A DNA stretch of 7,542 nt from Tannerella sp. (GCA_031267485.1 JAIRYY010000147.1:1-7542), one strand, 5' to 3'; positions 1 to 6,847 are shown, counted from the first letter of the stretch. Translations and numbers: made by a program. Notes: generated by a model not told the origin, from the sequence alone.

Positions 1-126
1 GCGGGATCTACCCCTTCCGCCAGAGAAAATGACCCTGATCCCGCGGGATCTTCCCCTTCCGCCTGAGAAAATGACCCGGATCCCGCGGGATCTACCCCTG
101 ACGGTGGAGAAAATGACCCGGGGCGG
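1..126. repeat. 42-bp tandem repeat, three units, continuing past left edge
   Basis: Three units start at 1, 43 and 85 with an exact 42-bp period. Units 1 and 2 differ at only three positions (10/52, 22/64, 36/78). Unit 3 keeps unit positions 1-15 and 23-35 (the core reads gagaaaatgaccc) but diverges between them and at its end. Each junction carries the perfect 14-bp palindrome gatcccgcgggatc (37-50 and 79-92). Because 42 is a multiple of three, the units stay in frame with the symporter read on the minus strand, and unit 3 encodes that protein's last residues and stop codon. Since unit 1 begins at base 1, the array may extend leftward. The position at a gene's 3' end resembles REP-type elements; the family itself is not one I recognise. 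Confidence 0.85.
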
Positions 127-1579
127 CCGCTTCCCATTCCTTTGCGTTTTTGATGTTCAGCGCCGCGGGGTTGAACGTCGGCTGGCGGATTCCGGCTTTC
201 AGCTGTGATTCGTAGTCGCGGAACGTCCGGAGGGCAACCGACTGCAGGAGCAGTATGGCTATGAGATTGAACCAGGCCATCAGCCCGACGCCGATGTCGG
301 CCATATTCCAGGCCAGGGTCATCTCGTTAATCGCCGTAAAATAGGTGACGACAAGCATCCATATCCGGAGTATGTTGATGGCGCAGAGGCTGGTTCTTTT
401 CCCGCGAAATAAAAAGTAGACGTTTGTTTCGGCCTGGAAATAATAGCTCATAATGGTGGTAAACGCAAAAAAGAACAGCGCCAGTGCGACAAACCCGGAG
501 CCGAAGCCCGGTATGTGCAGGTCTACGGCCATTTGGGTATATACGGGCCCGTATTCGTTCATGGCCGCAGGCAGGCCAGCCCCGTCCATGATGACGTGCG
601 CGGCGGCAGCGGAATCGTAGACTTTGTACATCCCGGTGATTAAAATCATGAATGCCGTGGCCGAACAGACCAGCAGGGTGTCGACATATACGGAAAATGC
701 CTGAACAAATCCCTGGTCGGAGGGATGAGGCACTTCGGCGGCAGCGGCCGCGTGGGGAGCTGTCCCCTGCCCTGCCTCGTTGGAGAATATCCCCCGTTTC
801 ACGCCCATCGACACGGCTGCGCCCACAACCCCGCTTAATGCCGGATGTATCCCGAACGCGCTTTTCACAATCAGCATGAACATGGCCGGTATCTGCTGAC
901 AGTTGATGGCCAGTATGACAGCCGCAACAATGACGTAACCGATGGCCATGAACGGCGTCACAATCTCCGCCACCCGGGCAATCCGCCTCACGCCGCCGAA
1001 AATAATCAGCGACAGCAAAAAGACGACGATTCCCGCGGATATCCGCTCGTCCAGGGAAAAGGCCGTCCGGAACGCATCGCTTATGGCATTCGCCTGAACG
1101 CCGGGCATCAGCATCCCCAGCGCCAGAATCGTGACGGCGGCGAAGGCCACCGCATACCACCGGCTGCCCAGTCCACGGAGGATATAATAAGCCGGGCCGC
1201 CGCGGTAGATTCCGTCTATTTTTTCCTTGTATATCTGCCCCAGGGTCGCCTCGACATATGCCGAACTGGCCCCCAGGAAGGCAATCATCCACATCCAGAA
1301 GACGGCTCCGGGGCCGCCCAGCGCAATTGCCGTGGCTACCCCGGCGATATTGCCCGTCCCCACCCTGCCCGACAGCGCCAGCATAAAGGCCTGAAAGGAC
1401 GATATGCCGGAGCCGGACGCTTTCCCGCGAAAGAGCAGCTTCATCATCCGCCCGATATAGCGTACCTGAAAAAAACGGGTCCGGACGGAGAAATATAATC
1501 CCGTCGCCAGACAAAGGATGATAAAGGGCCATCCCCAAACCCACGAACTAATCGTTTCAATCCATCTGTGAAAATCCAT
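92..1579 (-). CDS. Sodium:alanine/glycine symporter, AGCS family
   Basis: This is an inner-membrane secondary transporter that, by family, couples Na+ (sometimes H+) influx to uptake of alanine or glycine using a LeuT-type fold. Family signatures are clear: GRVGTGNIAG at residues 71-80 followed by GGPGAVFWMW, PGVQANA at 159-165, and GIFSNEAGQGTAP at 263-275. Many hydrophobic segments run through the protein, for example around residues 17-31, 185-196, 210-226 and 362-378. The 495-residue length suits the family. I place the start at the ATG at 1577-1579; an in-frame TTG two codons upstream (1583-1585) is possible but less likely. No strong Shine-Dalgarno is seen, only an A-rich stretch, which is normal in Bacteroidota. 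The usual C-terminal pattern seems to end near residue 482 (IKNAKEW); the last dozen or so residues, including GHFLHRQG and the TAG stop, come from repeat unit 3. Exact substrate is inferred from family only. Confidence 0.93.
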   Translation of the reverse strand: MDFHRWIETISSWVWGWPFIILCLATGLYFSVRTRFFQVRYIGRMMKLLFRGKASGSGISSFQAFMLALSGRVGTGNIAGVATAIALGGPGAVFWMWMIAFLGASSAYVEATLGQIYKEKIDGIYRGGPAYYILRGLGSRWYAVAFAAVTILALGMLMPGVQANAISDAFRTAFSLDERISAGIVVFLLSLIIFGGVRRIARVAEIVTPFMAIGYVIVAAVILAINCQQIPAMFMLIVKSAFGIHPALSGVVGAAVSMGVKRGIFSNEAGQGTAPHAAAAAEVPHPSDQGFVQAFSVYVDTLLVCSATAFMILITGMYKVYDSAAAAHVIMDGAGLPAAMNEYGPVYTQMAVDLHIPGFGSGFVALALFFFAFTTIMSYYFQAETNVYFLFRGKRTSLCAINILRIWMLVVTYFTAINEMTLAWNMADIGVGLMAWFNLIAILLLQSVALRTFRDYESQLKAGIRQPTFNPAALNIKNAKEWEAAAPGHFLHRQG

Positions 1580-1595
1580 TTGCAACTTTTTCTGT

Positions 1596-1638
1596 GGATA
1601 TATCCGGTTACGACCCTTTCGGCCGGATATATCCGGTT
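1596..1638 (-). promoter_or_regulatory. Possible operator: direct repeat of a palindromic 14-mer upstream of the symporter
   Basis: The 14-mer ggatatatccggtt occurs at 1596-1609 and again at 1625-1638, 29 bp apart. The right copy sits in a perfect 14-bp palindrome, ccggatatatccgg (1623-1636); the left copy retains a 10-bp palindrome, ggatatatcc (1596-1605). The copies lie 17 and 46 nt upstream of the symporter ATG, where a regulator site or 5' leader element could be. An AT-rich stretch at 1640-1650 (tataaaatta on the minus strand) lies just upstream and might be part of a promoter, but it does not match TAnnTTTG. Function is inference from symmetry and position; it could also be a degenerate dispersed repeat. 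Confidence 0.4.
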
Positions 1639-1661
1639 CATAATTTTATACCTGTGTCGGC

Positions 1662-1685
1662 AGAGACGTAGCGCGCTACGTCTCT
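1662..1685. repeat. 24-bp perfect palindrome, core tagcgcgcta
   Basis: Arms agagacg and cgtctct flank the self-complementary core tagcgcgcta, giving 12 potential base pairs with no mismatch. It lies about 83 nt upstream of the symporter ATG on the minus strand. Nothing resembling a T-run follows on either strand, so a simple intrinsic terminator is unlikely. It is the left member of the inverted pair at 1660-1788. Confidence 0.85.
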
Positions 1686-1762
1686 ACGGCGCCCGCCCCG
1701 TCCCGTCCCGACCGGTATCCGGCAAAACGGCACGGATGCAAATATAACGCCCTGTTTACCGT

Positions 1763-1786
1763 AGAGACGCGATTAATCGCGTCTCT
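1763..1786. repeat. 24-bp perfect palindrome, core cgattaatcg, 3' of mfd
   Basis: Arms agagacg and cgtctct flank the core cgattaatcg, again with full self-complementarity. It begins 26 nt after the mfd stop codon in the direction of mfd transcription, so its transcript could form a hairpin that protects or ends the mfd mRNA. The sequence after the hairpin on the minus strand (ggtaaacagg) lacks a T-run, so evidence for an intrinsic terminator is weak. It is the right member of the inverted pair at 1660-1788. Confidence 0.85.
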
Positions 1787-1812
1787 GCAATCCCGCGTCC
1801 CGGCGCCGCTTT

Positions 1813-4800
1813 TCATCCTTCACCGGACATTTCCGTCAGGAAACGGCATGCCGTCCGCACATCCGGGACGTCTTTGACGGTGAGACTGCGACGGCCGGGC
1901 TGGTCGCGCAGGTTGCAGATGCGGGGATGCTTCTGTATGAAAGAAAGCAGTTTGCCGAAAGCGCGGCTCCGGTAATAGGGGCTTTCGTCGTTTTTGACGA
2001 GGTGGAGGCTCATCATGCCCTTTTTCAGTATGATTTTGTCGAATCCCAGCTGCCGTCCCAGGCGACGCAGCGTTACGACGCGGATGAGTTCCACGCCCTC
2101 GGCCGGGATGTCTCCGAAGCGGTCTTTCAGGCGGGCGACGAATCCGTCAAGGCGGTCGCCGTCCTCGATGGAATCCAGTTCGCGGTAGATGCCGATTCTT
2201 TCGGAATCGCCGGGTATGTACGCCGGCGGGAAGAGCAGTTCGAGGTCGCTTTCGATAAATGTTTCCCTGACAAACTCGCGTTCCGCCTCCCCGCCGTCCG
2301 TTCCGCCGGAAGCGTACAAATCGGCGAACTCGTCGGTTTTCAGTTCGTCCACGGCTTCTTCGAGAATCTTCTGATAGGTTTCATAGCCGAGGTCGGCGAT
2401 AAATCCGCTCTGTTCGGCGCCAAGCATGTTGCCCGCTCCGCGGATGTCGAGGTCCTGCAGCGCGATGTACATGCCGCTGCCCAGTTCGGCGAAAGTCCCG
2501 ATAGCCTGCAGGCGGCGGCGCGCTTCGGGCGTGATGGTGGAAAGCGGAGGGGAAAGCAGATAGCAGAACGCCTTGCGGTTGGTACGCCCCACCCGACCGC
2601 GCAGCTGGTGCAGTTCCGAGAGTCCGAACGTGTGCGCATTGTTTATGATAATCGTGTTTGCGTTCGGCACGTCAATGCCGTTTTCGACGATGGTGGTCGA
2701 CACGAGCACGTCGTATTCGTAATTGACGAAGTCGAGGATGATTCTTTCCAGCGTTTCGGGTTCCATCTGTCCGTGACCGACCGCGACGCGCGCGCCGGGA
2801 ACCTCGCGGCGTATGAGCGCCTCGATGTCGTAAATGTTCCGTATCCGGTTGTTGATGAAAAACACCTGCCCGTTGCGGCTCATTTCAAACTCAATGGCCT
2901 CGCGGATAATGTCGGCGTTGAACCGCTCCGTCTCCGTCTGTATCGGATAGCGGTTCGGCGGCGGCGTGTGTATGTTGCTCAGGTCGCGCGCGCCCATGAG
3001 CGAAAACTGGAGCGTCCGCGGAATGGGCGTCGCCGTCATCGTGAGCGTGTCCACGTTTGTTTTCATCCGGCGGAGTTTTTCCTTTACGGAAACGCCGAAT
3101 TTCTGTTCCTCGTCGATGATGAGCAGCCCCAGGTCTTTGAAGCGGACGTCGCTGCTCACCAGGCGGTGCGTCCCGATGAGGATGTCCGTCTCGCCGCGCA
3201 GGAGCTGCTCCAGCGTCTTCCTTATTTCCGCGCCGGTGCGGGCGCGGCTCACGTAATCAATCCTGCAGGGGAAGTCCTTCAGCCGCTCCCGGAACGTGCG
3301 GTAATGCTGAAAGGCGAGTACGGTGGTCGGCACGAGCACGGCCACCTGCCTGCTGTCCGCCACGGCCTTGAATGCCGCGCGAATGGCTATCTCCGTCTTC
3401 CCGAAGCCGACGTCGCCGCAGATGAGGCGATCCATCGGACGGACGTTTTCCATGTCGGCCTTCACGTCCGCCGTCGCCTTCAGCTGGTCGGGCGTATCCT
3501 CGTAAATAAAACTGGCCTCCAGCTCGTCCTGCAGATAACTGTCGGGACTGAAGGCAAAGCCCTTTTCGTTTTTCCGCTGCGCGTAAAGTTTTATCAGGTC
3601 GCGGGCGATATCCTTTACTTTCTTTTTCGTGCGCTCCTTCATCTTTTCCCACGCGCCGGTTCCAAGGCGGCTCAGGACGGGAGGCTCGCCGTCCCTGCCC
3701 TTGTATTTGGACAGTTTGTGCAGCGAGTGGATGCTGACGAAAATGGCGTCGCTGTTTTTGTATGTCAGCTTTACGGCTTCCTGCAGCTTCCCGCCCGCGT
3801 CCATGCGGACAAGCCCGCCGAACTGCCCGATGCCATGATCCGTGTGCACGATGTAGTCGCCCGTCGAGAACTGGCTAAGCTCCTTGAGCGACAGGGTTAT
3901 TTTACCGCTTCCGGCCCGGTCGCTCTTCAGGTTGTACTTGTGGAAGCGTCCGAAAATCTGGTGGTCGGTAAAGAGGCAAATCTTCAGCGTGTTGTCCGCG
4001 AAGCCGTCGTGCAGCGTGTGGTTTACGGCCGTAAAGGCAATCCGGTCGCCCCGGTCGCTGAAAATGTCGCGCATGCGTTCCGCCTGCCGCGAGCTGTCGG
4101 TCAGCAGATAAATCGCATAGCCGTCGGAAAGATATTTCCCGAAAGACTCGCCTACCAGGTCGAAGTTCTTGTGGTAGGGCGGTTGCGGCGAAGTGTCGAA
4201 CTGTACGGTGGCATCCGCGTGCTGTTTACTGGCCGTGAAATGGATTTTGCGGAAACGGCCGGCCGATGCGGCGAAAGTCTCCGGGGCAATCAGTTTCCTC
4301 CGCATCGCCTCCGCATCGGCAAATCCATCCTCGTCGCGGTTCACCGGCGTTTCGTTCCATAAAGCGCCGATGCGCTCCCGGCTCCATTCGATATCCCGGG
4401 ATATCAGCAGGGTGTTTTCGGGCAGCAGGTCGAACAGCGGAGTATCCGCCGCGCTCTCCGGCCTGCCGGTCTCCGGTATGATGCGGATTTCCTTCAGGTT
4501 GTCCCTCGAAAGCTGCGTCCCGACGTCGAACGTGCGGATGGTCTCCACCTCGTTCCCGAAAAAGTCGATGCGGTACGGATATTCGTTCGAGAACGAAAAG
4601 ACGTCGACGATACTGCCGCGTATGGCATACTGTCCGGGGTCGTAGACGTAGTCCGTCTGTTCAAACCCGTAACTGTCGAGCACGTCGGAGACGAACACCG
4701 GGTCTACCCGCTCGCCGGCATGAATCGCCAGCGTGTTTTCCCGCAGCGCTTTTCGCGACAGGACCTTTTCGGCAACGGCATCGGGGCAGGAAACGATGAT

Positions 4801-5160
4801 GCACGACGGGTTTTCGTCCTGCAGCAGGGTGAGCGTCCCGGTGCGCAGAATCTCGTTGGCCGGGTCGGTATGCCCGTACTTGATATGGCGGTGGTATGCG
4901 GAGGGGAAGAAGCAAACGTCTTTCCCGTCCGTCAGTTGAACCAGGTCGTTGTAAAAATATCCGGCGTCTTCCGGGTCGTTCAGCAGGCACAAAAGGACGC
5001 CGCCTCTTTTCCCGAAAACGGAGGCGGCCACGACAGCTCCGGCCGAGCCGTTAAGCCCCTGCAGCAGGATGTCGCGCGCGACGCCCTCCTGCAGCAGCCG
5101 GATTACCGCCTTTACGTGCGGATGGGATTGATATGCGGATGTTATTTCCTGTATGTCCAC
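1813..5160 (-). CDS. mfd: Transcription-repair coupling factor Mfd
   Basis: Mfd is a cytoplasmic DNA translocase that recognises RNA polymerase stalled at DNA lesions, pushes it off and recruits UvrA for nucleotide excision repair. All modules are visible in its 1115 residues: an N-terminal UvrB-like region (roughly 1-350, including YVYDPGQYAIRGSIVDVFSF at 171-190), the RNA-polymerase-interacting domain starting near GDYIVHTDHGIGQFGG (434-449), then the RecG-like motor with Walker A GDVGFGKT (582-589), DEEQ (683-686), TATPIPRT (709-716) and GRVGRT (855-860), and a C-terminal TRCF domain after about residue 970. The start is a GTG (5158-5160); no other in-frame Met occurs until about residue 286 and the N-terminus looks family-like, so I accept it. 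It begins 3 nt after the decarboxylase stop, with AAAGGA located within the end of that gene, implying translational coupling. No motif residue appears missing. Confidence 0.98.
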   Translation of the reverse strand: MDIQEITSAYQSHPHVKAVIRLLQEGVARDILLQGLNGSAGAVVAASVFGKRGGVLLCLLNDPEDAGYFYNDLVQLTDGKDVCFFPSAYHRHIKYGHTDPANEILRTGTLTLLQDENPSCIIVSCPDAVAEKVLSRKALRENTLAIHAGERVDPVFVSDVLDSYGFEQTDYVYDPGQYAIRGSIVDVFSFSNEYPYRIDFFGNEVETIRTFDVGTQLSRDNLKEIRIIPETGRPESAADTPLFDLLPENTLLISRDIEWSRERIGALWNETPVNRDEDGFADAEAMRRKLIAPETFAASAGRFRKIHFTASKQHADATVQFDTSPQPPYHKNFDLVGESFGKYLSDGYAIYLLTDSSRQAERMRDIFSDRGDRIAFTAVNHTLHDGFADNTLKICLFTDHQIFGRFHKYNLKSDRAGSGKITLSLKELSQFSTGDYIVHTDHGIGQFGGLVRMDAGGKLQEAVKLTYKNSDAIFVSIHSLHKLSKYKGRDGEPPVLSRLGTGAWEKMKERTKKKVKDIARDLIKLYAQRKNEKGFAFSPDSYLQDELEASFIYEDTPDQLKATADVKADMENVRPMDRLICGDVGFGKTEIAIRAAFKAVADSRQVAVLVPTTVLAFQHYRTFRERLKDFPCRIDYVSRARTGAEIRKTLEQLLRGETDILIGTHRLVSSDVRFKDLGLLIIDEEQKFGVSVKEKLRRMKTNVDTLTMTATPIPRTLQFSLMGARDLSNIHTPPPNRYPIQTETERFNADIIREAIEFEMSRNGQVFFINNRIRNIYDIEALIRREVPGARVAVGHGQMEPETLERIILDFVNYEYDVLVSTTIVENGIDVPNANTIIINNAHTFGLSELHQLRGRVGRTNRKAFCYLLSPPLSTITPEARRRLQAIGTFAELGSGMYIALQDLDIRGAGNMLGAEQSGFIADLGYETYQKILEEAVDELKTDEFADLYASGGTDGGEAEREFVRETFIESDLELLFPPAYIPGDSERIGIYRELDSIEDGDRLDGFVARLKDRFGDIPAEGVELIRVVTLRRLGRQLGFDKIILKKGMMSLHLVKNDESPYYRSRAFGKLLSFIQKHPRICNLRDQPGRRSLTVKDVPDVRTACRFLTEMSGEG

Positions 5161-5163
5161 GGA

Positions 5164-6117
5164 TTATTTACGTTCCTTTCCGGTGAGCAGTTCGTCGAAA
5201 TAAGCGATAGTCCTTTTCAGCCCCTCCTCCAGTTTCACCTCCGGCTTCCAGCCGTCCAGTTTCCCGAAGGCAAGTGAAATATCCGGCTTGCGCTGTTTCG
5301 GGTCGTCCTGCGGCAGCGGCTCGAAGACGATTCTGGAACGGGAGCCGGTCAGCCGGATGACCTCGCCGGCAAGCTCGAGCATGGAGAACTCCCCTGGATT
5401 GCCGATGTTGACAGGCCCCGTGAAGCCGTCGTCCGTGTTCATCATGCGTATCATCCCCTCCACAAGGTCGTCGATGAACTGGAAACTGCGCGTCTGCGAA
5501 CCGTCGCCGTAAATCGTCAGGTCCTTCCCCGTCAGCGCCTGGACGATAAAGTTGGAAACCACGCGTCCGTCGTTCCTGTCCATCCGCGGCCCGTAAGTGT
5601 TGAAAATACGGATAATCTTCACCCGGATGTGATGCTGGCGGTAATAATCCATGCAAAGCGTTTCGGCCGCGCGCTTGCCCTCGTCGTAACACGACCGGAT
5701 GCCTGTCGGATTGACATTCCCCCAGTACGATTCGACCTGCGGGTGAATGGCCGGGTCTCCATACACTTCACTTGTCGAGGCGTGCAGTATTTTGGCTTTC
5801 ACGCGCTTCGCCAGTCCGAGCATGTTCAGCATCCCATAGATAGACGTTTTGAGGGTCTTGATCGGGTTGTACTGATAATATACGGGCGAAGCGGGACAGG
5901 CAAGATTGAAAATCCGGTCCACTTCGGCATAATAAGGCGTCGTCACATCGTGGCGCACCAGTTCGAACCGGTCGTTGCCGAGCAGGTGCCGCACATTGTT
6001 TTTGCTGCCCGTGAAGTAATTGTCAATGCATATCACGTCACAACCCTCTTTAATAAGCCTGTCGCACAGATGCGACCCGATAAAACCGGCGCCGCCGGTA
6101 ACCAATACTCTTTCCAT
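5164..6117 (-). CDS. UDP-glucuronate decarboxylase (UDP-xylose synthase), SDR family
   Basis: By family this NAD+-dependent cytoplasmic enzyme converts UDP-glucuronate to UDP-xylose, a donor for polysaccharide or glycan synthesis. The extended SDR layout is intact in 317 residues: nucleotide-binding GGAGFIGSH at 8-16, [15 protein letters not shown] at 71-85, STSEVYGDP at 114-122, and the catalytic Tyr144/Lys148 in SCYDEGK. Thr115 and Glu117 in the TSE motif and Arg276 in RKPD match residues that act in catalysis in the human enzyme. The CPASP and YWGNVNP (131-137) motifs separate UDP-glucuronate decarboxylases from other epimerases/dehydratases. There is no N-terminal membrane anchor, unlike the animal Golgi form. 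The ATG start (6115-6117) sits 26 nt from a good promoter -7 element. It is followed by mfd after 3 nt. A close relative using another UDP-sugar is possible but less likely. Confidence 0.93.
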   Translation of the reverse strand: MERVLVTGGAGFIGSHLCDRLIKEGCDVICIDNYFTGSKNNVRHLLGNDRFELVRHDVTTPYYAEVDRIFNLACPASPVYYQYNPIKTLKTSIYGMLNMLGLAKRVKAKILHASTSEVYGDPAIHPQVESYWGNVNPTGIRSCYDEGKRAAETLCMDYYRQHHIRVKIIRIFNTYGPRMDRNDGRVVSNFIVQALTGKDLTIYGDGSQTRSFQFIDDLVEGMIRMMNTDDGFTGPVNIGNPGEFSMLELAGEVIRLTGSRSRIVFEPLPQDDPKQRKPDISLAFGKLDGWKPEVKLEEGLKRTIAYFDELLTGKERK

Positions 6118-6142
6118 AGAATTTATCTAAAAAAAAACACCG

Positions 6143-6173
6143 CAAAAGTAACCTTTATTTTTAAATAATTCAA
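6143..6173 (-). promoter_or_regulatory. Bacteroidota-type promoter for the decarboxylase-mfd unit
   Basis: On the minus strand, TTG (bases 6171-6173), a 20-nt spacer and TACTTTTG (6143-6150) match the phylum's vegetative consensus TTG-N19-21-TAnnTTTG at all fixed positions. Transcription would begin near 6136, inside or beside a run of nine A on the plus strand (6129-6137), leaving a short leader of roughly 20 nt before the ATG at 6117. Assignment rests on consensus match and position only. Confidence 0.7.
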
Positions 6174-6175
6174 CA

Positions 6176-6210
6176 TTTGCAATTTGCAGGCTGAAAAAAT
6201 TGTATTTTTG
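6176..6210 (+). promoter_or_regulatory. Probable promoter for leader ORF and ECF sigma factor
   Basis: TATTTTTG at 6203-6210 fits TAnnTTTG exactly. The -33 element is less clear: TTTG occurs at 6176-6179 and 6183-6186, giving spacers of 23 and 16 nt, both outside the usual 19-21. Transcription would start near 6217, giving a leader of roughly 75 nt before the sigma-factor ATG. The non-standard spacing might mean a weak or activator-dependent promoter. It stands back to back with the leftward promoter, with -33 elements almost touching. Confidence 0.5.
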
Positions 6211-6242
6211 CGCTTCAAAACCATAGAAAAGGAAAAAGGAAT

Positions 6243-6302
6243 ATGCTTTTTGATGAATATTGTTATTGTTTGTCCCCCAACAGATATACGGAATGGAGAT
6301 AG
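6243..6302 (+). CDS. Possible 19-aa leader peptide overlapping the sigma-factor start
   Basis: The ATG at 6243 opens a 19-codon frame with translation MLFDEYCYCLSPNRYTEWR, ending at TAG 6300-6302. It follows a purine-rich stretch with two GGA cores (agaaaagga ending at 6233 and aaagga ending at 6240), 9 and 2 nt upstream, the best ribosome-binding sequence in this intergenic region. It overlaps the sigma-factor ATG (6293) by 10 nt in another frame, a layout typical of translational coupling. The peptide is like nothing I recognise. A frame this short can occur by chance, and Bacteroidota depend little on Shine-Dalgarno pairing, so this is a candidate only. Confidence 0.3.
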   Translation: MLFDEYCYCLSPNRYTEWR

Positions 6303-6847
6303 AAACAAAATTACTGTTAGAGATGATTGCCGATAGCCGGCAGGACGCATTCAGCCGGTTTTACAATTTGTATTACGGCCGGGTATTCCGCTTTGCTTTC
6401 TATTTTCTGAAAGAGGAAGACGCCTGCCGTGAAGTCGTCACGAATGTCTTCCTGTCAGTCTGGCAATCCCGGAAGAAAATGAAAGATGTTGCAAGCATTG
6501 AAACCTATCTTTATGTATCGACACGCAATGAGTCCCGACGCTTTCAGATGCAACGGAAAAACATGAATACAGTTTCGCTGGATGAAGTGCCGCTCCGGCT
6601 GGAAACGTATCAGGAGGCTTCGGCGGAAGAACAGATGATTACGGCCGAAATGGAAAGCCTGTTGACCCGGGCAGTCAATCAATTGCCTGATAAATGCCGC
6701 GTTATTTTTCTTTTGTCACGCGAAGATGGTTTGAAACCTAAACAAATAGCAGAGATACTCTCCATTCAGGAAAGCACGGTTCGCGTCCAATTGAAAATAG
6801 CCATCGAAAAAATCATCACGGCGCTGAAACCTCATTTCCCTGATTAA
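6293..6847 (+). CDS. ECF-type RNA polymerase sigma-70 factor
   Basis: This 184-residue protein has the two-domain ECF layout. Region 2 spans about residues 14-90 (DAFSRFYNLYYGRVFRFAFYFL at the start, then EVVTNVFLSVWQSR and IETYLYVSTRN), for core polymerase and -10 contact. Region 4 spans about 118-176 (AVNQLPDKCRVIFLLSREDGLKPKQIAEIL, then the helix-turn-helix SIQESTVRVQLKIAIEKI), for -35 recognition. The linker is short and there is no C-terminal extension. I chose the ATG at 6293; an in-frame TTG at 6260 would add 11 residues that do not look family-like. The downstream FecR-type gene suggests this sigma is held inactive by a membrane anti-sigma factor and released by an outer-membrane signal. 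Its G+C content is clearly lower than the genes to the left. Its target regulon cannot be read from the window. Confidence 0.92.
   Translation: MEIETKLLLEMIADSRQDAFSRFYNLYYGRVFRFAFYFLKEEDACREVVTNVFLSVWQSRKKMKDVASIETYLYVSTRNESRRFQMQRKNMNTVSLDEVPLRLETYQEASAEEQMITAEMESLLTRAVNQLPDKCRVIFLLSREDGLKPKQIAEILSIQESTVRVQLKIAIEKIITALKPHFPD

Larger units (their letters stand above)
1660..1788. repeat. REPIN-like inverted pair of palindromes between mfd and the symporter
   Basis: Two 28-bp elements face each other across 73 bp. The left one (1660-1687) reads gc, a 24-bp perfect palindrome, then ac. The right one (1761-1788) reads gt, another 24-bp perfect palindrome, then gc, which is the same gc-palindrome-ac layout on the opposite strand. 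The outer arms are the same (agagacg ... cgtctct), so the ends of the whole 129-bp unit are inverted repeats (gcagagacg at 1660-1668 against cgtctctgc at 1780-1788). Two REP-like palindromes in opposite orientation is the arrangement called a REPIN; a short MITE is an alternative. The 73-bp interior is GC-rich, has a short cccgt-type duplication near 1694-1706, and shows no gene. Confidence 0.6.

Noticed and set aside
845..1498. 217-codon open frame on the plus strand opposite the symporter
   Set aside because: Antisense to a well-conserved membrane protein; low-complexity polar translation with no family features.
327..1544. 405-codon minus-strand frame overlapping the symporter
   Set aside because: Alternative frame of the same strand; the AGCS signatures are all in the other frame and this one is Arg/Gly-rich noise.
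1761..1788. Intrinsic terminator of mfd
   Set aside because: The hairpin is strong and well placed, but no T-run follows on the minus strand, so I list it as a repeat rather than a terminator.
1927..4362. 811-codon open frame on the plus strand opposite mfd
   Set aside because: It lies wholly antisense to an intact mfd with all motifs; its translation shows no recognisable domain and is rich in residues expected from reverse reading of GC-biased codons. Long shadow frames are common opposite GC-rich genes.
4390..4405. 16-bp perfect palindrome gatatcccgggatatc inside mfd
   Set aside because: One such palindrome is not surprising in 7.5 kb, it codes for ordinary Mfd residues (around SRDIE), and it has no partner copy in the window.
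6260..6292. Upstream TTG extension of the ECF sigma factor
   Set aside because: The added residues (MLLFVPQQIYG) are not typical of ECF N-termini and the ATG at 6293 gives a standard length.
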